From Bordetella parapertussis (GTDB taxonomy: Bacteria > Pseudomonadota > Gammaproteobacteria > Burkholderiales > Burkholderiaceae_C): DNA of 41,035 nucleotides. The notes below the pieces were generated by a model that saw only the letters and a program-made list of their open reading frames with translations, had not been told where the DNA came from and ran no database searches. The first letter of the stretch is position 1; each line of letters starts with the position of its first letter. The DNA is taken from positions 1 to 41,035 of the forward strand of contig CAMDKR010000002.1 of NCBI GenBank assembly GCA_945901225.1. The letters are read 5' to 3'. The translations under genes were made by a program, and so were the position numbers. Below are positions 27,666 to 35,220 of this stretch, one piece after another.

Positions 27666-28228
27666 CGCAACTTTCACCCCACGCTGAGCCAGGACCGCCA
27701 CATCCTTCTCGGCGCGGCCTGCTCTGGGGCGTGGCCGCCACCGCTGCAGCGGCAGGCCTGGGCTTGGCTGCCTGGCGCGGCGGGCTTTTCGGGCACCCTG
27801 TGGCGCCACTGCCGCCAGGCTGGTGGGACACGCAGTGGGACGCTCCCCAGGGTGAGCCGGTGTCGGTGGCGACCTTCAAAGGCAGGCCCTTGGTGATCAA
27901 TTTTTGGGCCACTTGGTGCGCGCCTTGTGTCGAGGAAATGCCTTTATTGGATGCCTTCTACCGTGAAAATAAGGCTAAAAACTGGCAAATGATCGGCATT
28001 GCCATTGACCAGCCGTCTTCGGTGCGGCGTTTTTTGACCCAGTACCCAGTGTCATACCCCATTGCCTTGGGGGGCCTGCAAGGCACCGAATGGGGCAAGG
28101 CCATGGGCAACGCCCAAGGTGGGCTGCCCTTTACGGTAGTGTTGAATGCCAATGGCGACATGATCGGTCAGTATTTGGGTAAATTAAAAGAAGATCAAAT
28201 CAAATCCTGGTCTTCTTTGGCCTCCTGA
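27662..28228 (+). CDS. TlpA-like thioredoxin-fold thiol-disulfide oxidoreductase
   Basis: Exported thioredoxin-like protein, 188 residues. The N terminus has SRRGLLWG (residues 16-23) followed by an alanine-rich hydrophobic stretch, resembling a twin-arginine (Tat) signal or a membrane anchor. The thioredoxin active site WCAPC places the redox cysteines at 86 and 89, in INFWATWCAPCVEEMPLL; LPFTVVLNANGDMIGQYLG near the end contains the expected cis-proline region. Its likely role is to reduce disulfides in the periplasm, for example in cytochrome maturation; no substrate is indicated. Translated with the preceding gene through an ATGA overlap. Confidence 0.9.
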   Translation: MTQLSPHAEPGPPHPSRRGLLWGVAATAAAAGLGLAAWRGGLFGHPVAPLPPGWWDTQWDAPQGEPVSVATFKGRPLVINFWATWCAPCVEEMPLLDAFYRENKAKNWQMIGIAIDQPSSVRRFLTQYPVSYPIALGGLQGTEWGKAMGNAQGGLPFTVVLNANGDMIGQYLGKLKEDQIKSWSSLAS

Positions 28229-28301
28229 AGCAGTTTTTTTCGGCATTTGCATCTTTTTGGTGTAAATTCGGCCCTCTTGCAGCTCAGGGTGGAATTTGAT
28301 T

Positions 28302-28757
28302 ATGGATTTGAGAAAACTTAAGACGCTCATTGACTTGGTCTCCGAGTCCAATGTGTCTGAGTTGGAAATCACCGAGGCCGAAGGCACGGTGCGCATCGTC
28401 AAGGCGGTGAACAACCCAGTGGTGGCTGCACCCTTGGCCGCGCCAGTGGCCATGGTGGCGGCACCAGCCCCAGCGGTGGTGCCGGCCACCGCGCCAGCCC
28501 CAGCCGCTCCGCCCGAAGTGGTGGGTCATGTGGTCAAGTCGCCCATGGTGGGTACTTTCTACCGCGCCTCCAGCCCGGGCGCCAAGTCGTTTGTCGAGGT
28601 CGGGTCGGTGGTCAAAGAGGGCGATGCCATTTGCATTATTGAGGCGATGAAGATCCTCAATGAGATCGAGGCCGATGCCAGCGGCACCATCACCCAAATT
28701 TTGGTGGACAACGGTCAGGCCGTGGAGTTTGGCCAGCCCATGTTTGTGATCGCCTAA
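28302..28757 (+). CDS. accB: Acetyl-CoA carboxylase biotin carboxyl carrier protein AccB
   Basis: Carries the biotin that shuttles CO2 between biotin carboxylase (AccC) and the carboxyltransferase in malonyl-CoA formation. 151 residues: an N-terminal helical part ([23 protein letters not shown]), an Ala/Pro-rich flexible linker (about 42-72) and a biotinyl domain with EAMK, lysine 117 being the biotinylated residue by homology. The start is ATG 28302; a TTG two codons earlier is in frame but not favoured. Ten bases separate it from accC. The 73 bases upstream are T-rich and may hold a promoter, but I could not fix one. Confidence 0.97.
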   Translation: MDLRKLKTLIDLVSESNVSELEITEAEGTVRIVKAVNNPVVAAPLAAPVAMVAAPAPAVVPATAPAPAAPPEVVGHVVKSPMVGTFYRASSPGAKSFVEVGSVVKEGDAICIIEAMKILNEIEADASGTITQILVDNGQAVEFGQPMFVIA

Positions 28758-28767
28758 GCCCCAGCCC

Positions 28768-30117
28768 ATGTTCAAGAAAATCCTCATCGCCAACCGGGGC
28801 GAGATTGCACTGCGCATCCAACGCGCTTGCCGCGAAATGGGCATTCAAGCCGTGGTGGTGTATTCCGAAGCCGACCGCGAAGCCAAATATGTCAAGCTGG
28901 CCGAAGAGGCGGTGTGCATTGGCCCGGCGGCATCGGCCCAAAGTTATTTGCACATGCCGGCCATCATCTCGGCCGCCGAGGTGACCGATGCCGAGGCGAT
29001 TCACCCAGGCTATGGCTTTTTGAGCGAAAACGCCGACTTCGCCGAACGGGTGGAGAAAAGCGGTTTCAAATTCATTGGCCCCAGCCCCGAATCGATTCGC
29101 ATGATGGGCGACAAGGTGTCGGCCAAGCAGGCCATGATCAAGGCCGGTGTGCCCTGCGTGCCGGGCTCAGAAGGTGAGTTGCCCGATGACCCGGTGCAAG
29201 TGCGCCGCATCGCCAAAAGCGTGGGTTACCCGGTCATCATCAAGGCCGCGGGCGGGGGTGGCGGCCGAGGCATGCGCGTGGTGCACACGGAAGCAGCGCT
29301 GATTCACGCGGTGCAAACCACCAAGGCCGAGGCGGGTGCTGCATTTGGCAACCCAGCGGTTTACATGGAGAAGTTTCTTCAAAACCCACGCCACATTGAA
29401 ATCCAGGTGATGGCCGATCAGTTCAAGAATGCTGTTTTCTTGGGCGAGCGCGATTGCTCGATGCAGCGGCGGCACCAAAAAATCATCGAAGAGGGACCTG
29501 CGCCTGGCATTCCGCGCAAGTTGATCGACAAAATTGGCGAGCGTTGTGCAGCCGCTTGCAAGCGCATGGGCTACCGGGGCGCTGGCACCTTTGAGTTTTT
29601 GTATGAAAACGGTGAGTTTTATTTCATCGAGATGAACACCCGGGTGCAGGTGGAGCACCCGGTCACCGAGTTGATCACCGGGGTGGACATTGTGAAAACC
29701 CAAATCATGGTGGCTGCTGGTGAAAGGTTGCCCTTCACCCAGCGCCAGATCACGGTCAAAGGCCATGCCATTGAGTGCCGCATCAATGCCGAAGACCCGT
29801 TTAATTTTGTGCCCTCACCGGGTCGCATCACCATGTGGCACGCACCGGGTGGCCCTGGGGTGCGGGTGGACTCGCATGTGTACACCAATTACTTTGTGCC
29901 ACCGAACTACGACTCCATGGTGGGCAAAATCATTGTGTACGGCGACACCCGCGATCAGGCCATTGCACGCATGCGCACTGCGCTGTCGGAGACCTTGGTC
30001 GAGGGCATCAACACCAATATTCCCCTGCACCGAGAGCTGATGGTGGATGCCAAGTTCATGTCGGGGGGCACCAATATCCACTACTTGGAAGCGTGGATCG
30101 CTGCGCGCAAACGCTGA
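28768..30117 (+). CDS. accC: Acetyl-CoA carboxylase biotin carboxylase subunit AccC
   Basis: ATP-grasp enzyme that carboxylates biotin on AccB using bicarbonate. 449 residues. Begins [20 protein letters not shown]; glycine-rich ATP loop [13 protein letters not shown]; catalytic segments [34 protein letters not shown] and [11 protein letters not shown]. Full length. The stop TGA (30115-30117) shares its A with the prmA ATG, suggesting coupled translation. accA and accD are elsewhere. Confidence 0.98.
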   Translation: MFKKILIANRGEIALRIQRACREMGIQAVVVYSEADREAKYVKLAEEAVCIGPAASAQSYLHMPAIISAAEVTDAEAIHPGYGFLSENADFAERVEKSGFKFIGPSPESIRMMGDKVSAKQAMIKAGVPCVPGSEGELPDDPVQVRRIAKSVGYPVIIKAAGGGGGRGMRVVHTEAALIHAVQTTKAEAGAAFGNPAVYMEKFLQNPRHIEIQVMADQFKNAVFLGERDCSMQRRHQKIIEEGPAPGIPRKLIDKIGERCAAACKRMGYRGAGTFEFLYENGEFYFIEMNTRVQVEHPVTELITGVDIVKTQIMVAAGERLPFTQRQITVKGHAIECRINAEDPFNFVPSPGRITMWHAPGGPGVRVDSHVYTNYFVPPNYDSMVGKIIVYGDTRDQAIARMRTALSETLVEGINTNIPLHRELMVDAKFMSGGTNIHYLEAWIAARKR

Positions 30118-31004
30118 TGCATGAGTTGCGTTTGCTCGCGCCGCAAGACCGCGTGGAGTGGTTGAGCGAAGCACTGGAGGCCCTGGATGCGTTCAGCGTG
30201 TCGGTGGAAGACGCCGACGCCCACAGCGACAGCGAATCGCCCTTATTTGGTGAACCCGGCATGCCCCCACCCCAAGCCGGTTGGGACCGCTCACAGGTGA
30301 CGGCTTTGTTTGCCGACCAAGCCCAAGCCCAGGCCGCGGTCAAGGTGCTGGTCTTGCAAGATGGGTTTGAATCATGCGAAATGCTGGGCATCACCGAATT
30401 GGTCGAGCAAGACTGGGTGCGTTTGACGCAATCGCAGTTTGCGCCGGTGGAGATCACCCCGGATTTTTGGATCGTCCCGACCTGGCATGAGCCGCCAGCC
30501 CAAGCGCAGCGGGTGTTGCGCCTGGACCCGGGCTTGGCCTTTGGCACCGGTACCCACCCGACCACGCGCATGTGTTTGCGCTGGTTGGCGCAACACGATG
30601 TGCGCGGCGCGTCGGTGCTGGACTACGGTTGTGGCTCGGGCATATTGGCCATGGGGGCGGCTTTGTATGGCGCAGCCCGCGTCGATGCGGTCGACATTGA
30701 CCCCGACGCGGTGCAGGCCACCGTGCGCAATGCCCAGGCCAACGGGGTGGTGCTGCAAGCGGGTTTGCCAGACCAGGTGCAAGGCCCGTACCAATGTGTG
30801 TTGGCCAATATCTTGGCCTCGCCCCTGCAAGTGCTGGCGCCCTTGCTGTGTGGCTTGGTGCAAGGCAGCGGTGGGCAATTGGTGTTGGCCGGTATTTTGG
30901 AGCGCCAGGTTGAACTGCTGCAACAGGCTTATGCCCCCTGGTGCGTTTTGGGTGTGCATGACCAAGAAGACGGCTGGGCTTTGATGACTGCGCGCTTCGA
31001 TTGA
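30117..31004 (+). CDS. prmA: Ribosomal protein L11 methyltransferase PrmA
   Basis: SAM-dependent methyltransferase that trimethylates ribosomal protein L11. 295 residues. An N-terminal substrate-recognition domain begins [17 protein letters not shown]; the methyltransferase domain has LDPGLAFGTGTHPTTRMCL (a PrmA hallmark), VLDYGCGSGILAMGA (SAM loop) and AVDIDPDAV, then VLANILASPL with the N-I-L-A catalytic-type motif. ATG 30117 is chosen for its TGATG junction with accC and because the family starts here; the frame is open further upstream within accC. Confidence 0.95.
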   Translation: MHELRLLAPQDRVEWLSEALEALDAFSVSVEDADAHSDSESPLFGEPGMPPPQAGWDRSQVTALFADQAQAQAAVKVLVLQDGFESCEMLGITELVEQDWVRLTQSQFAPVEITPDFWIVPTWHEPPAQAQRVLRLDPGLAFGTGTHPTTRMCLRWLAQHDVRGASVLDYGCGSGILAMGAALYGAARVDAVDIDPDAVQATVRNAQANGVVLQAGLPDQVQGPYQCVLANILASPLQVLAPLLCGLVQGSGGQLVLAGILERQVELLQQAYAPWCVLGVHDQEDGWALMTARFD

Positions 31005-31073
31005 GTTGGCGGTGAGCCCCAGCTGCGGCATCTGCGTTTGCATGAGCAGTGTGCCACCTACAATGCCTGCATC

Positions 31074-31883
31074 ATGACCTTGGCTGTGCAGTGCCCCCAA
31101 TGCCTAACCGCTTTCAAGGTGGTGCAAGACCAACTCAAGGTGGCCAATGGTTGGGTCCGGTGCGGTCGGTGCGAACAGGTTTTTGATGCGCGCTCCCACT
31201 GGTTGGACGTGCCCGACAGCGTTACAGCTTTGAACGACGAGCCATCGGAGCCAGTCCCACCATCACATCCCCTTTCAGCCCCGCCTGAGTCCATTGGCGT
31301 TGAAGCCACACCCGACCCAGCGGCCCCCACTGAGGCCGTGTATGCCCAAGCACGGCTGGACGCAGACGACTTCAATGAACTGGACTTGACGCAAGACGTG
31401 TTACACCTTGCGCCCAATCGGCCGCGCCGGGTCTGGCATGTGTTGAACCTGATGCTGGGCTTGGCGCTGTGCGCCCAATGGGCCTGGTGGGCCAAAAGCC
31501 CAGTGTTGGCCCACTGGCCCTCCGCGCACGAATGGGCCCAAGCCCAATGCGCACAGTGGAGTTGCCACATCGATTGGCCACAAGGCCTGAATGCGGTCTT
31601 GATCGAACGTGCCCATTTCGAGCCCGATGGCGAAGGCCATCATCGTTTGCAAATCCAGTTGTCCAATCGTGCCAACCACCCAGTGGCCACGCCGTGGGTG
31701 GACCTGTCCCTCACCGATGCAGAAGATCGGGTGGTGATTCGCCGCGCGCTGACGCCGCAAGAGATGGGCTTGCCCCGACATTTGAACCCTGGGGCCGACG
31801 CGGTCTCCAGTGTGCATTGGCGGGTGGACTCCGATGTGGAAGACCGCTTGAGTGGCTACCGTGCAGAGATTTTTTACCCTTGA
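31074..31883 (+). CDS. Zinc-ribbon and DUF3426 domain membrane protein
   Basis: Function unknown; family known from many Betaproteobacteria. 269 residues. An N-terminal MJ0042-type zinc ribbon has CPQC and CGRC pairs (VQCPQCLTAF, WVRCGRCEQVFDA), followed by an acidic, Pro-rich linker, one membrane segment near the middle (VLNLMLGLALCAQWAWWA, about residues 122-139) and a C-terminal extracytoplasmic DUF3426 domain (LQIQLSNRANHPVATPWVDL). Cysteine-rich cytoplasmic head and periplasmic tail suggest a membrane sensor or adaptor, but no partner is known. The start is ATG 31074, just before the zinc ribbon. Confidence 0.9.
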   Translation: MTLAVQCPQCLTAFKVVQDQLKVANGWVRCGRCEQVFDARSHWLDVPDSVTALNDEPSEPVPPSHPLSAPPESIGVEATPDPAAPTEAVYAQARLDADDFNELDLTQDVLHLAPNRPRRVWHVLNLMLGLALCAQWAWWAKSPVLAHWPSAHEWAQAQCAQWSCHIDWPQGLNAVLIERAHFEPDGEGHHRLQIQLSNRANHPVATPWVDLSLTDAEDRVVIRRALTPQEMGLPRHLNPGADAVSSVHWRVDSDVEDRLSGYRAEIFYP

Positions 31884-31896
31884 AGAAAGAAAAAAC

Positions 31897-32808
31897 ATGG
31901 CTTCTTTGATTTGTGGATCCTTGGCTTTTGACACCATCATGGATTTTGAAGGGCGCTTTGCCGAGCAAATCTTGCCCGACCAATTGCACATCTTGAATGT
32001 GTCTTTTTTGGTGCCGGCTTTGCGCCGCGACTTTGGCGGTTGTGCAGGCAACATCGCCTATAGCTTGCATCAATTGGGTGGTCAGGCTTATCCGGTGGCT
32101 GCTTTGGGCAACGATGGCGGGCCCTATGTCGAGCGCTTGCAAGGCCTGGGCATCGACACCCGTTGGGTGCGCACCATGCCCGACACCTACACCGCCCAAG
32201 CGATGATCATGACCGACCGCGACAACAACCAAATCACCGCCTTCCACCCAGGCGCCATGGGCCTGGCGCACCAAATCCAGGTTGGTGCGGTCGAAGGCGT
32301 GCGTTTGGGCATCATCTCGCCCGATGGGCGCGACGCCATGCTGCAGCATGCGCAACAGTTCAAAGCGGCGGGCATTCCGTTTGTGTTTGATCCCGGCCAG
32401 GGCTTGCCGATGTTCAATGGTGAGGAGTTGACCCGGTTCATTCAAGACGCCGATTGGGTCACCGTCAACGACTACGAAGGCAAGATGCTCAGCGACCGCA
32501 CCGGTTTGAGCCATGCGGACATATCGCGCCAAGTGCGTGGCTTGGTGGTGACCTTGGGCGCACATGGTTGCGAAGTGTGGGAGGGTGGCCAAAAAACCGT
32601 CGTCGCCCCGGTCAAGGCCCAAGCGGTGGTTGATCCCACAGGCTGTGGCGATGCTTGGCGCGGGGCCTTGCTGTTTGGCTTGGAACAAGGCTGGCCGCTC
32701 ACTCGTTGCGCCGCCTTGGGCAACCATGTGGGCGCCTTGAAGATTGCCCAGCGTGGCCCGCAAAACTATCAAATTCCTGCAGGCTTGGTCGCGTCGGTCT
32801 TGGCTTGA
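31897..32808 (+). CDS. PfkB-family sugar/nucleoside kinase (adenosine kinase-like)
   Basis: Ribokinase-fold kinase, 303 residues. Signature 1 region RRDFGGCAGNIAYSLHQLG and the catalytic signature VVDPTGCGDAWRGALLFGLE (aspartate of the G-x-GD motif present, with Cys in place of the usual Ala) are intact; NDYEGKMLSDRTG also fits. Annotated in relatives as carbohydrate or adenosine kinase; the substrate cannot be read from sequence. The start is ATG 31897, thirteen bases after the DUF3426 stop and following a purine-rich stretch. Its last 40 bases overlap the DUF167 gene tail to tail. Confidence 0.92.
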   Translation: MASLICGSLAFDTIMDFEGRFAEQILPDQLHILNVSFLVPALRRDFGGCAGNIAYSLHQLGGQAYPVAALGNDGGPYVERLQGLGIDTRWVRTMPDTYTAQAMIMTDRDNNQITAFHPGAMGLAHQIQVGAVEGVRLGIISPDGRDAMLQHAQQFKAAGIPFVFDPGQGLPMFNGEELTRFIQDADWVTVNDYEGKMLSDRTGLSHADISRQVRGLVVTLGAHGCEVWEGGQKTVVAPVKAQAVVDPTGCGDAWRGALLFGLEQGWPLTRCAALGNHVGALKIAQRGPQNYQIPAGLVASVLA

Positions 32809-33122
32809 TCAGAGGGCAGCAAGGCTGCCCAGTGCGCGTTGACAGCGGCTGCGGCGCCAACGTTCAAGCGTTTGCGCCGTGCGCTTTGTCCTCGCACCCA
32901 TTGAATCTGTCCTTTGGCAATGCCCAGTGTTGATGCCAGCCAGGCTACCAAGGCTTTGTTGGCCTGGCCCTCGATGGGGCGGGCATGCAGTCGCACTTTC
33001 AAAGCACCATCAAACACCCCTGCACTGTGGGTGCGCGCCGCGTTCGGTACCAAGTGAATGTCGATGTGGCAATCGCCATTGGTTTGCCAATGCAGAAAAG
33101 ACCCGGTGGGATGAGAACTCAT
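32769..33122 (-). CDS. DUF167 (YggU-type) protein
   Basis: Small conserved protein of unknown function. 117 residues. Family pattern IDIHLVPNAARTHSAGVFDGALKVRLHARPIEGQANKALVAWLASTLG is clear, including the P-x-A-R-x-x-x-x-G and P-x-x-G-x-A-N motifs. The start is set at ATG 33122 (MSSHPTGSF); an in-frame ATG at 33167 would extend into the histone-gene terminator and is less likely. It ends inside the 3' end of the kinase gene (40-base convergent overlap). Confidence 0.88.
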   Translation of the reverse strand: MSSHPTGSFLHWQTNGDCHIDIHLVPNAARTHSAGVFDGALKVRLHARPIEGQANKALVAWLASTLGIAKGQIQWVRGQSARRKRLNVGAAAAVNAHWAALLPSDQAKTDATKPAGI

Positions 33123-33141
33123 CGGTGTGTGGTGTGAGAAA

Positions 33142-33174
33142 GTAAAAAGCCCGATGCTTTTGGGCACCGGGCTT
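33142..33174 (-). terminator. Intrinsic terminator of the histone H1-like gene
   Basis: On the minus strand: AAGCCCG (33174-33168), a loop of about 14 bases, CGGGCTT (33153-33147), then TTTACT, giving a run of five T residues. It lies 36 bases past the histone-like gene stop and before the DUF167 start, so it should separate the two transcripts. Confidence 0.7.
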
Positions 33175-33209
33175 GAGCAGCGGCGAACCGCTGGCCAGAT
33201 CTTTGCAGA

Positions 33210-33650
33210 TCAGGGCTTATGTGCCGTCGGAAACGGCCAAGCGGCTTGCGGGTTCAGAGTGGTCTGAGCCGCAGGTGCCGCAGGGGCTGGCGCCGCTTTG
33301 GCAGCAGGCTTTTTCGCGGCTTTCTTCGCTGCCGGCTTTTTGGCAGCTTTTTTAGCAGCAGGCTTTTTCGCGGCCGGCTTTTTCTTGGCGATGGCTTTTT
33401 TAGCGGCCTTCTTGACGGCTTTTTTGGCAGCAGGCTTTTTCGCCGCTACTTTCTTGGCCGCTGGCTTCTTCGCTGCAGCTTTTTTGGCGACGGGCTTTTT
33501 AGCTGCCGCTTTCTTGGCCACAGGCTTCTTCGCTGCTACCTTTTTAGCAACCGGCTTTTTGACTGCCGGTTTCTTCTTGGCGGCGGGCTTCTTCGCTGCT
33601 ACTTTCTTTGCTGCCGGCTTTTTGGCGGCGACTTTCTTTGCGGGGGCCTT
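33210..33650 (-). repeat. Imperfect tandem repeats encoding AAKKP units
   Basis: Imperfect 15-base units coding (A/V)AKKP and related 12-base AAKK units fill most of the histone H1-like gene, densest at about 33300-33640. They belong to the coding sequence. Copies differ mainly at third codon positions and by Ala/Val/Pro exchanges, suggesting expansion followed by drift. Confidence 0.75.
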
Positions 33651-33683
33651 GGTTTTTGTGGCCGATTTTTTTGCAGTTGCCAT
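33210..33683 (-). CDS. Histone H1-like, Lys/Ala-rich nucleoid protein
   Basis: Small basic DNA-binding protein resembling the C-terminal tail of eukaryotic H1. 157 residues, composed almost entirely of AAKKP/VAKKP/AAKKA repeats (about residues 14-128), ending with an Ala/Pro patch and a distinct tail TTLNPQAAWPFPTAHKP that recurs, from memory, in Comamonadaceae homologues. Start ATG 33683 is preceded on its strand by AGGAGA (about 33692-33697). Probably binds DNA non-specifically and shapes the nucleoid. The repeat-coding DNA is prone to length change. The antisense frames of this gene look like hydrophobic proteins but are artefacts. Confidence 0.93.
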   Translation of the reverse strand: MATAKKSATKTKAPAKKVAAKKPAAKKVAAKKPAAKKKPAVKKPVAKKVAAKKPVAKKAAAKKPVAKKAAAKKPAAKKVAAKKPAAKKAVKKAAKKAIAKKKPAAKKPAAKKAAKKPAAKKAAKKPAAKAAPAPAAPAAQTTLNPQAAWPFPTAHKP

Positions 33684-33760
33684 AAAGTTCTCCTAGATCA
33701 AGTGAACAGATCGTTGGGTGGAAAACACTTTGTGCGCCTTTGGGGGCACACCAAGCGATC

Positions 33761-33790
33761 CATGGCGTTGGACCCGGGTCCAGCGCCATG
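33761..33790. repeat. 30-base near-perfect palindrome between nrdB and the histone gene
   Basis: The half CATGGCGTTGGACCC (33761-33775) is followed immediately by its reverse complement (33776-33790) with one mismatched pair, at 33768/33783, which would be G-U in one RNA strand. No loop at the centre (CCC|GGG). It lies in the 193-base gap between the nrdB stop and the histone-like gene. It has no T-run, so it is not a standard terminator; a protein-binding site or a cruciform/hairpin is possible. A second hairpin, TGTGC/GCACA at 33731-33750, lies beside it. Confidence 0.7.
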
Positions 33791-33876
33791 AACTCGAAAC
33801 GCAAATTCTCCGCAGCCCAGCGGGCTTGATGTGCAGAGTGATTTGCAAATGGGGTACATGTGTTGCGGCAAGTGGC

Positions 33877-35088
33877 TCAGTCCCAAGACAGGGCGCCACC
33901 CGATTGGTACTCAATGACACGTGTCTCAAAGAAATTGCGTTCTTTCTTGAGGTCGATCATCTCGCTCATCCAGGGGAAGGGGTTTTCCTCGTGCGGGAAC
34001 AGCGCCTCCAGGCCAATTTGGGTGGCCCGGCGGTTGGCGATGTAGCGCAAATAACCTTTGAACATGGACGCATTCATGCCCAGCACACCGCGTGGCATGG
34101 TGTCTTCGGCGTAGCGGTATTCCAATTCAACGGCCTTGTGGAACAAGGCTTTGATCTCTTCTTTGAACTCGCTGGTCCACAGATGAGGGTTTTCAAGCTT
34201 GAGCTGGTTGATCAAGTCAATGCCAAAGTTGCAATGCATGGACTCGTCGCGCAAGATGTATTGGTACTGCTCGGCAGCACCGGTCATTTTGTTTTGACGG
34301 CCCAGGGCCAGAATTTGGGTGAAACCCACATAGAAGAACAAGCCCTCCATCAGGCAAGCAAACACGATCAAGCTTTTGAGCAGGGTTTGATCGGTCTCAG
34401 GGGTGCCGGTGTGGAAGTTCGGATCCATGATCGCTTCGATGAAGGGAATCAGGAACTGGTCTTTGTCGCGAATGGATTGAACTTCGTTGTAAGCGTTGAA
34501 GATTTCGCTTTCATCCAAACCCAGGGATTCCACAATGTATTGGTATGCGTGGGTGTGAATGGCCTCTTCAAAGGCTTGGCGCAGCAAAAACTGTCGGCAT
34601 TCTGGGGCCGTGATGTGGCGGTATGTGCCCAACACGATGTTGTTGGCCGCCAGCGAGTCAGCGGTGACAAAAAAGCCGAGGTTGCGTTTGACAATGCGAC
34701 GCTCGTCTTCGGTCAGCCCGTTGGGGTCTTTCCACAAAGCGATGTCACGGGTCATGTTGACCTCTTGGGGCATCCAGTGGTTGGCGCAGGTGGCGAGGTA
34801 TTTCTCCCAGGCCCATTTGTACTTGAAGGGAACCAACTGGTTCACGTCGGTCTGACCATTGATGATGCGCTTGTCTGCGGCCACCACGCGCCGCGCCGGC
34901 GCACTTTCTTTGGGGGCTGGTGTTGCCAAGATTGGCACCGGTGCGCCATCGTGCAGATGGGTCGGTGCAGCTTGTGCGCTGGACAAGCCAGAATGGTTCA
35001 GGGGTGGGATGTCCATCGAGCGGGCTGAAAGGCCGCTGGCAAGAGGAGATGGCGCTGAGGGTTTGACTTCTTCGTCCCAGGTCAACAT
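33877..35088 (-). CDS. nrdB: Class Ia ribonucleotide reductase small subunit NrdB (R2)
   Basis: Di-iron protein that houses the tyrosyl radical used by NrdA to reduce ribonucleotides. 403 residues, with a disordered Ala/Pro-rich N-terminal extension (about residues 5-65) before the ferritin-like core. By alignment with E. coli R2 the offset is a constant 60: D144, E175, H178 and radical tyrosine Y182 (EEAIHTHAY) correspond to D84, E115, H118 and Y122; the second pair lies in DESMHCNFG. So a normal tyrosyl-radical enzyme, not the Phe-containing class Ic. It follows nrdA after a 132-base gap holding a strong hairpin. Confidence 0.97.
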   Translation of the reverse strand: MLTWDEEVKPSAPSPLASGLSARSMDIPPLNHSGLSSAQAAPTHLHDGAPVPILATPAPKESAPARRVVAADKRIINGQTDVNQLVPFKYKWAWEKYLATCANHWMPQEVNMTRDIALWKDPNGLTEDERRIVKRNLGFFVTADSLAANNIVLGTYRHITAPECRQFLLRQAFEEAIHTHAYQYIVESLGLDESEIFNAYNEVQSIRDKDQFLIPFIEAIMDPNFHTGTPETDQTLLKSLIVFACLMEGLFFYVGFTQILALGRQNKMTGAAEQYQYILRDESMHCNFGIDLINQLKLENPHLWTSEFKEEIKALFHKAVELEYRYAEDTMPRGVLGMNASMFKGYLRYIANRRATQIGLEALFPHEENPFPWMSEMIDLKKERNFFETRVIEYQSGGALSWD

Positions 35089-35174
35089 AGGAAAATATCC
35101 ATTCGATGAATTATGCGGTCAGTTGCTAAAAAAGGAAAGCACTCGTTCACTTCGATCGTGAAAGGTGTTGTTCA

Positions 35175-35210
35175 ATTGCATCGAAGCACGTTGTCGCGCT
35201 TCGATGCAAT
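35175..35210 (-). repeat. Strong hairpin between nrdA and nrdB
   Basis: A perfect 13-base inverted repeat: ATTGCATCGAAGC (35175-35187) and its reverse complement (35198-35210) with a ten-base loop. It lies 10 bases after the nrdA stop, with no T-run on the minus strand. It could slow decay of the nrdA message, be an RNase processing site, or partly terminate, setting the NrdA:NrdB ratio. A smaller TTCAC/GTGAA hairpin lies nearer nrdB. Confidence 0.7.
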
Positions 35211-35220
35211 GCGTGAAAAA

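Noticed and set aside
28246-28268. Promoter TTGCAT/TAAATT ahead of accB
   Set aside because: The two elements are only about ten bases apart, too close for a sigma70 promoter.
33300-33640. Regularly spaced repeats that could suggest a CRISPR array
   Set aside because: Repeats are imperfect 12-15 base coding units without unique spacers; they encode AAKKP motifs.
33298-33696. Plus-strand frame encoding a hydrophobic Ala/Phe/Gly-rich 'membrane protein'
   Set aside because: It is the antisense reading of the Lys/Ala repeats of the histone H1-like gene; no start context or homology.
33718-35028. 436-codon open frame on the plus strand opposite nrdB
   Set aside because: Fully antisense to a clear NrdB with all metal ligands; its translation has no family character and arises from GC-rich codon bias.
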